Origin: Lentibacter sp. XHP0401
GTDB lineage: Bacteria > Pseudomonadota > Alphaproteobacteria > Rhodobacterales > Rhodobacteraceae
Assembly: GCF_025751535.1 (NCBI RefSeq)
Contig: NZ_JAOWLC010000011.1
Span: forward strand, 94,649 to 158,648
Direction: 5' to 3'
Length of the DNA: 64,000 bases
Positions within the stretch are counted from its first letter, which is position 1. Each line of letters begins with the position of its first letter. This document shows, piece by piece, positions 61,041 to 64,000 of this stretch. The notes under the pieces are model-generated. The model saw only the letters and a list, made by a program, of their open reading frames with translations, made no database searches and was not told the DNA's origin. The translations under genes were made by a program, and so were the position numbers.

Positions 61041-61110
61041 TGAAGCCGCGTTGCGGCATGACCTCACACTATGATTGGCCACTTTGGGCCGTTCGTGATG
61101 AGCCGGGCGG

Positions 61111-61995
61111 TCACTCCGCAGCCAAAGCCGCCCGATCCTGCCGGGGCGAGAGGCCGAACTTCCTTGTATACTCCCGCGAGAACTGGGCCGAGCTTTCGTA
61201 GCCTACGCGAAAAGCGACCTCCGACACTTTGGTAGACGAGCTGCGCAGCGCGTCGCGCGCGTGAAGTAAACGCAGGTCCTTCTGATATTGCAGGGGTGAA
61301 GTGCCCGTCACCGCCTTGAAATGCTCGAAAAAGGCGGAGTTGCTCATGCCGACTCGACCGGCGAGTTCCCCGACAACCACCGTGCGCGACAGATCGGACT
61401 GTATCTCGCGTGTTGCCTGAAAGATGCGGCTGGCGGTCGTCTCGTGCCAGAGCAGTTTTTGCAGCGCGTCGGCATGGGGGCCGAGAAGCAGCCGGGCGTG
61501 GATTTCCTGCCGGGTGATCGGGGCCAGAAATTGGCGCGTCTCATCGCCTGTACATTGCTCTAGATACCGGGTCAGCGCGTCCTCCATAGCAGGATCGGTT
61601 GAACACAGCGTGATCGAAAACGGGTCATGGCTGCGCGTTCCGCGCGCGGGCGGCATGGTTACGGTCAGACCCCGCAGCAGGTCGAGGTCGAGCGGAAAGA
61701 CCAGCGCGGCATAGGGCGTCTCGGGCGTGGCGTGGGTGACCCTTGAGACGACTGGCAGCGCGTGGCTAACGAGCAGCGATTGGCCAGCCGCCACAGTCAG
61801 GCTGTGCGCGCCCGCGCTGACCTGCTTGGCACCTCGCAGCACAAGGCACAAGAGTGGGCGATAGACGGTGGCCTGCTTTGGGCTAGGCGCGTCGAACCTC
61901 AGGAAATGCATCCCGCTTTCGGTATGGGCAAGCCCGCCCCGAGGTATCCCGGCTTGATCCATCAGCGCCATGGCGCGATCCAGCAACCCTGTCAT
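61111..61995 (-). CDS. AraC-family regulator with AraC_N domain
   Basis: This 294-aa regulator has a cupin-like AraC_N domain (about residues 25-165: SGMHFLRFDAPSPKQATVYRPLLCLVLRGAKQVSAGAHSLTVAAGQSLLVSHALPVVSRVTHA). Two HTH motifs follow at the C-terminus (about 195-285: VVGELAGRVGMSNSAFFEHFKAVTGTSPLQYQKDLRLLHARDALRSSSTKVSEVAFRVGYESSAQFSREYTRKFGLSP). This branch is usually found divergent from SDR or alcohol/aldehyde dehydrogenase genes that it activates, as here, with a 160-bp shared promoter region before the first SDR. Confidence 0.93.
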   Translation of the reverse strand: MTGLLDRAMALMDQAGIPRGGLAHTESGMHFLRFDAPSPKQATVYRPLLCLVLRGAKQVSAGAHSLTVAAGQSLLVSHALPVVSRVTHATPETPYAALVFPLDLDLLRGLTVTMPPARGTRSHDPFSITLCSTDPAMEDALTRYLEQCTGDETRQFLAPITRQEIHARLLLGPHADALQKLLWHETTASRIFQATREIQSDLSRTVVVGELAGRVGMSNSAFFEHFKAVTGTSPLQYQKDLRLLHARDALRSSSTKVSEVAFRVGYESSAQFSREYTRKFGLSPRQDRAALAAE

Positions 61996-62155
61996 GTCGC
62001 TCTCCTTTCACAAACCTCGTAGCACGGCATAGTCCGCTCTTGTGGAGGATTATTTCGCCAACCGGAGGATCAGGCAAGTATTTCGGACAATCGGGAAAGA
62101 AATAGAACCCGGCTCGGAGTATCGTCCTCTTATCACAACGACAAGGACAGGGCAC

Positions 62156-63025
62156 ATGGCTAGAGTCTTCATCACCGGGATAGCGGGCGGCTTTGGACTG
62201 CCCACCGCAAGGTTGCTTTTAGCGCAGGGGCATCAAGTGGCGGGCACCGTCCGCAGCCGCTCGGGCCGCAACGCCGACACGGTCGCCACGCTGGAGGCAG
62301 GAGGCGTGCAGGTCGTCGAGATGGACGTGACTGACACCGCCAGCACAGAAGCGGGCGTGGCCAACGCGATCACCGCGCTGAACGGGCTGGACGTGCTGTT
62401 CAACAATGCCGGGATCGGATCCTATGGCATTCAGGAACTGATGTCGCCCGAGGACATGACCCGCATCCTTGATGTGAACGTCACGGGCGTGCAGCGCGTG
62501 ATGCGCGCCGCCCTGCCGCATTTCCGGGCACAGGGGGGCGGCACGATCCTCTATACGTCCAGCCTGATCGGGCGCATCGCGACGCCGTTTTACGGCACCT
62601 ATTGCGCGTCGAAATGGGCGCTGGAGGCGGTGGTCGAATGTTACCGCACGGAACTGTCAGGCTTTGGCATCGAATCCTGCATCATTGAACCGGGCGCCAT
62701 GCCCACGGCCTTTTTCGACGGCATGATCACGCCCGATGATCCCGCGCGCGAGGCTGAGTATGGCGATTTCGCCGCCGTTCCCGCCATGTCGGCACAGGGG
62801 CTGGCGCAGATGCTGGAGGCCACGCCCGACCAGCGCCCCGAGCGCATCGCCGAGGCCGTCGCCGCTCTGCTGGCGCTGCCCTTCGGCCAAAAACCCTTTC
62901 GCACGGTCGTCGATCACACAGGCGTCGGCCCCGAGATCGAGCGTTACAACACCGCGCTGCATGACGTCACCCGCACCGTCCTGACCAATTTCGGCATCGA
63001 AGAGATGCTGCGTCTCAACGCCTGA
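62156..63025 (+). CDS. SDR-family oxidoreductase
   Basis: This 289-aa SDR has a slightly unusual cofactor loop, TGIAGGFG (about residues 7-14; Phe replaces Ile), with Arg/Ser after strand 2 (AGTVRSRSGRN) that suggests NADP(H). NNAGIGSYG (about 82-90), the catalytic Ser in ILYTSSLIGR and YCASK (about 150-154) follow. It is longer than classical bacterial SDRs by about 35 C-terminal residues. The ATG at 62,156 follows AAGGACAGGG; the upstream open frame (from 62,042) has no family match. A second SDR follows after 11 bp. Substrate unknown. Confidence 0.9.
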   Translation: MARVFITGIAGGFGLPTARLLLAQGHQVAGTVRSRSGRNADTVATLEAGGVQVVEMDVTDTASTEAGVANAITALNGLDVLFNNAGIGSYGIQELMSPEDMTRILDVNVTGVQRVMRAALPHFRAQGGGTILYTSSLIGRIATPFYGTYCASKWALEAVVECYRTELSGFGIESCIIEPGAMPTAFFDGMITPDDPAREAEYGDFAAVPAMSAQGLAQMLEATPDQRPERIAEAVAALLALPFGQKPFRTVVDHTGVGPEIERYNTALHDVTRTVLTNFGIEEMLRLNA

Positions 63026-63036
63026 AGGAGCCCCCC

Positions 63037-63846
63037 ATGCCCACCATTCTCATCACCGGCGCATCCTCCGGTATCGGCAAGGCTACCGCCGTTCGTTTTC
63101 ATTCCGAGGGCTGGAAAGTCATCGCCACCATGCGCGATCCGGCGGCCGCCGACCTTGCCGACCTCGACAATGTGCTGGTCACCCGCCTCGACGTAACAGA
63201 CCCCGCCTCGATCACCGCGGCGGTGACCGCAGGGATTGAACGTTTCGGTGCCATCGACGTCCTTCTGAACAACGCGGGTTATGGCGCCTACGGCCCGCTC
63301 GAAGCGTTTTCAACCGACCGCATCCGCCGCCAGTTCGATACCAACGTGATTGGCCTCCTGGAGGTAACGAAGGCCGTCCTGCCGCACATGCGCGCGCGCC
63401 GGTCAGGCACCGTCGTCAACATCTCGTCTATTGGCGGGCAGATCACTTTTCCGCTGGGCACGCTCTACCATGGCACGAAGTTCGCTGTCGAAGGCCTGTC
63501 AGAGGCGCTGCATTACGAGTTGGAGCCACTGGGCATCCGGGTGCGCATCGTCGAACCGGGCATGATCAAGACCGACTTCGGCGGGCGCTCCTTCGATTTT
63601 GCTATGGACGACAGCCTGACCGACTATGCCCCCAGCGCCGAAGCGATGGGGCGCCTCTTTGGCAAGCTGGCGTCAAATCCATCCTCCCCGGAGGTCGTGG
63701 CTGACGTCATCTGGCAAGCCGCAAACGCGCCCGGCGAACAACTGCGATTCCGGGCGGGGCCAGATGCAGCCGACCTTCTGGACAGGCGCAAAACGCAGGA
63801 TGACGCGACCTTCATCGGTAGCATCAAGGCTTGGATGACAGAATGA
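63037..63846 (+). CDS. SDR-family oxidoreductase
   Basis: This 269-aa SDR has TGASSGIGKAT (about residues 6-16), Arg after strand 2 (IATMRDPAA), NNAGYGAYGPLEAF (about 81-94), the catalytic Ser in VVNISSIGGQ and YHGTK (about 146-150). The sequence LEPLGIRVRIVEPGMIKTDFGGRSFDF is typical of the group annotated as SDR family oxidoreductase near AraC regulators. GGAG lies 8 bp before the ATG. It is co-transcribed with the preceding SDR. The remaining 154 bp to the window edge hold no recognisable gene. Confidence 0.92.
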   Translation: MPTILITGASSGIGKATAVRFHSEGWKVIATMRDPAAADLADLDNVLVTRLDVTDPASITAAVTAGIERFGAIDVLLNNAGYGAYGPLEAFSTDRIRRQFDTNVIGLLEVTKAVLPHMRARRSGTVVNISSIGGQITFPLGTLYHGTKFAVEGLSEALHYELEPLGIRVRIVEPGMIKTDFGGRSFDFAMDDSLTDYAPSAEAMGRLFGKLASNPSSPEVVADVIWQAANAPGEQLRFRAGPDAADLLDRRKTQDDATFIGSIKAWMTE

Positions 63847-64000
63847 GCACCTGAAAACCCCAAGCGGGAAACTCTCCGCTTCGGCGCGCTGCACTGCAGA
63901 AAAAATCCACCTGACGAACGCCAGCTAATGGGATGTACCGGCTGCTTCACCCAGCAGGTTAGGCTGAGCCTAGTTCACCTGCATATAGGAGAAGTAGCAT

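Overview
The window reads as a chromosomal segment of a marine Rhodobacterales bacterium (Roseobacter type). The evidence is the gene families and order: murA-DUF2948-hisD-UPF0262-phosphatase, rsfS-rlmH-gpmI-envC-ctpA with rppH nearby, TRAP transporters, a DMSP-type demethylase and a ScfR-type propionate regulator. All identifications rest on motifs and family memory; no database search was run.

Layout. (1) 1-11,860 is a housekeeping block: a TPR protein cut by the window edge, aroQ, a LysM/BON protein, an ABC exporter, tRNA-Gly(TCC), an SRAP/YedK protein, maiA, an orphan TRAP binding protein, then the dense minus-strand run murA, DUF2948, hisD, UPF0262, phosphatase, SnoaL-like, GNAT, and tRNA-Thr(GGT). 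(2) 11,860-21,150 looks like a 9.3-kb island set in tRNA-Thr, because an imperfect copy of the tRNA 3' end lies at 21,121-21,150. It carries a GntR regulator, a GST, a complete TRAP transporter, three SDR dehydrogenases and a ketosteroid-dehydrogenase-like flavoprotein. (3) 21,190-28,670 is a second housekeeping block: rppH, a TauE-like exporter, ctpA, envC-like, gpmI, rlmH, rsfS. (4) 28,950-41,280 differs by eye in base and codon use (CTG, AAG and CGG rich). It holds a MetR-like regulator with mesX-mesD-flavin reductase, prpBCD with a thioesterase and a divergent ScfR regulator, and gbcA-gbcB preceded by a cobalamin riboswitch and followed by a broken homocysteine S-methyltransferase. (5) 41,400-48,320 has two unrecognised envelope proteins, an Lrp regulator and a DMSP-demethylation-like operon. 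(6) 48,620-55,270 is a branched-chain/urea/amide-type ABC transporter with a fused permease-ATPase, an amidase and a LuxR regulator. (7) 55,670-60,820 pairs a DMFase-like amidohydrolase with a tandem class III CoA-transferase and a divergent GlxA-type regulator. (8) 61,110-63,850 is an AraC regulator divergent from two SDRs.

The main idea is that block 4 gathers three pathways that each avoid a cobalamin-dependent enzyme: MesD/MesX methionine synthase (bypassing MetH), the methylcitrate cycle (bypassing methylmalonyl-CoA mutase) and Rieske-type glycine betaine demethylation (instead of corrinoid methyl transfer). The third sits directly behind a B12-sensing RNA. Together with the neighbouring DMSP and amide modules, the right half reads as a methylated-osmolyte, C1 and amide catabolic region. 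No CRISPR array, rRNA, intact insertion sequence or integrase was found.
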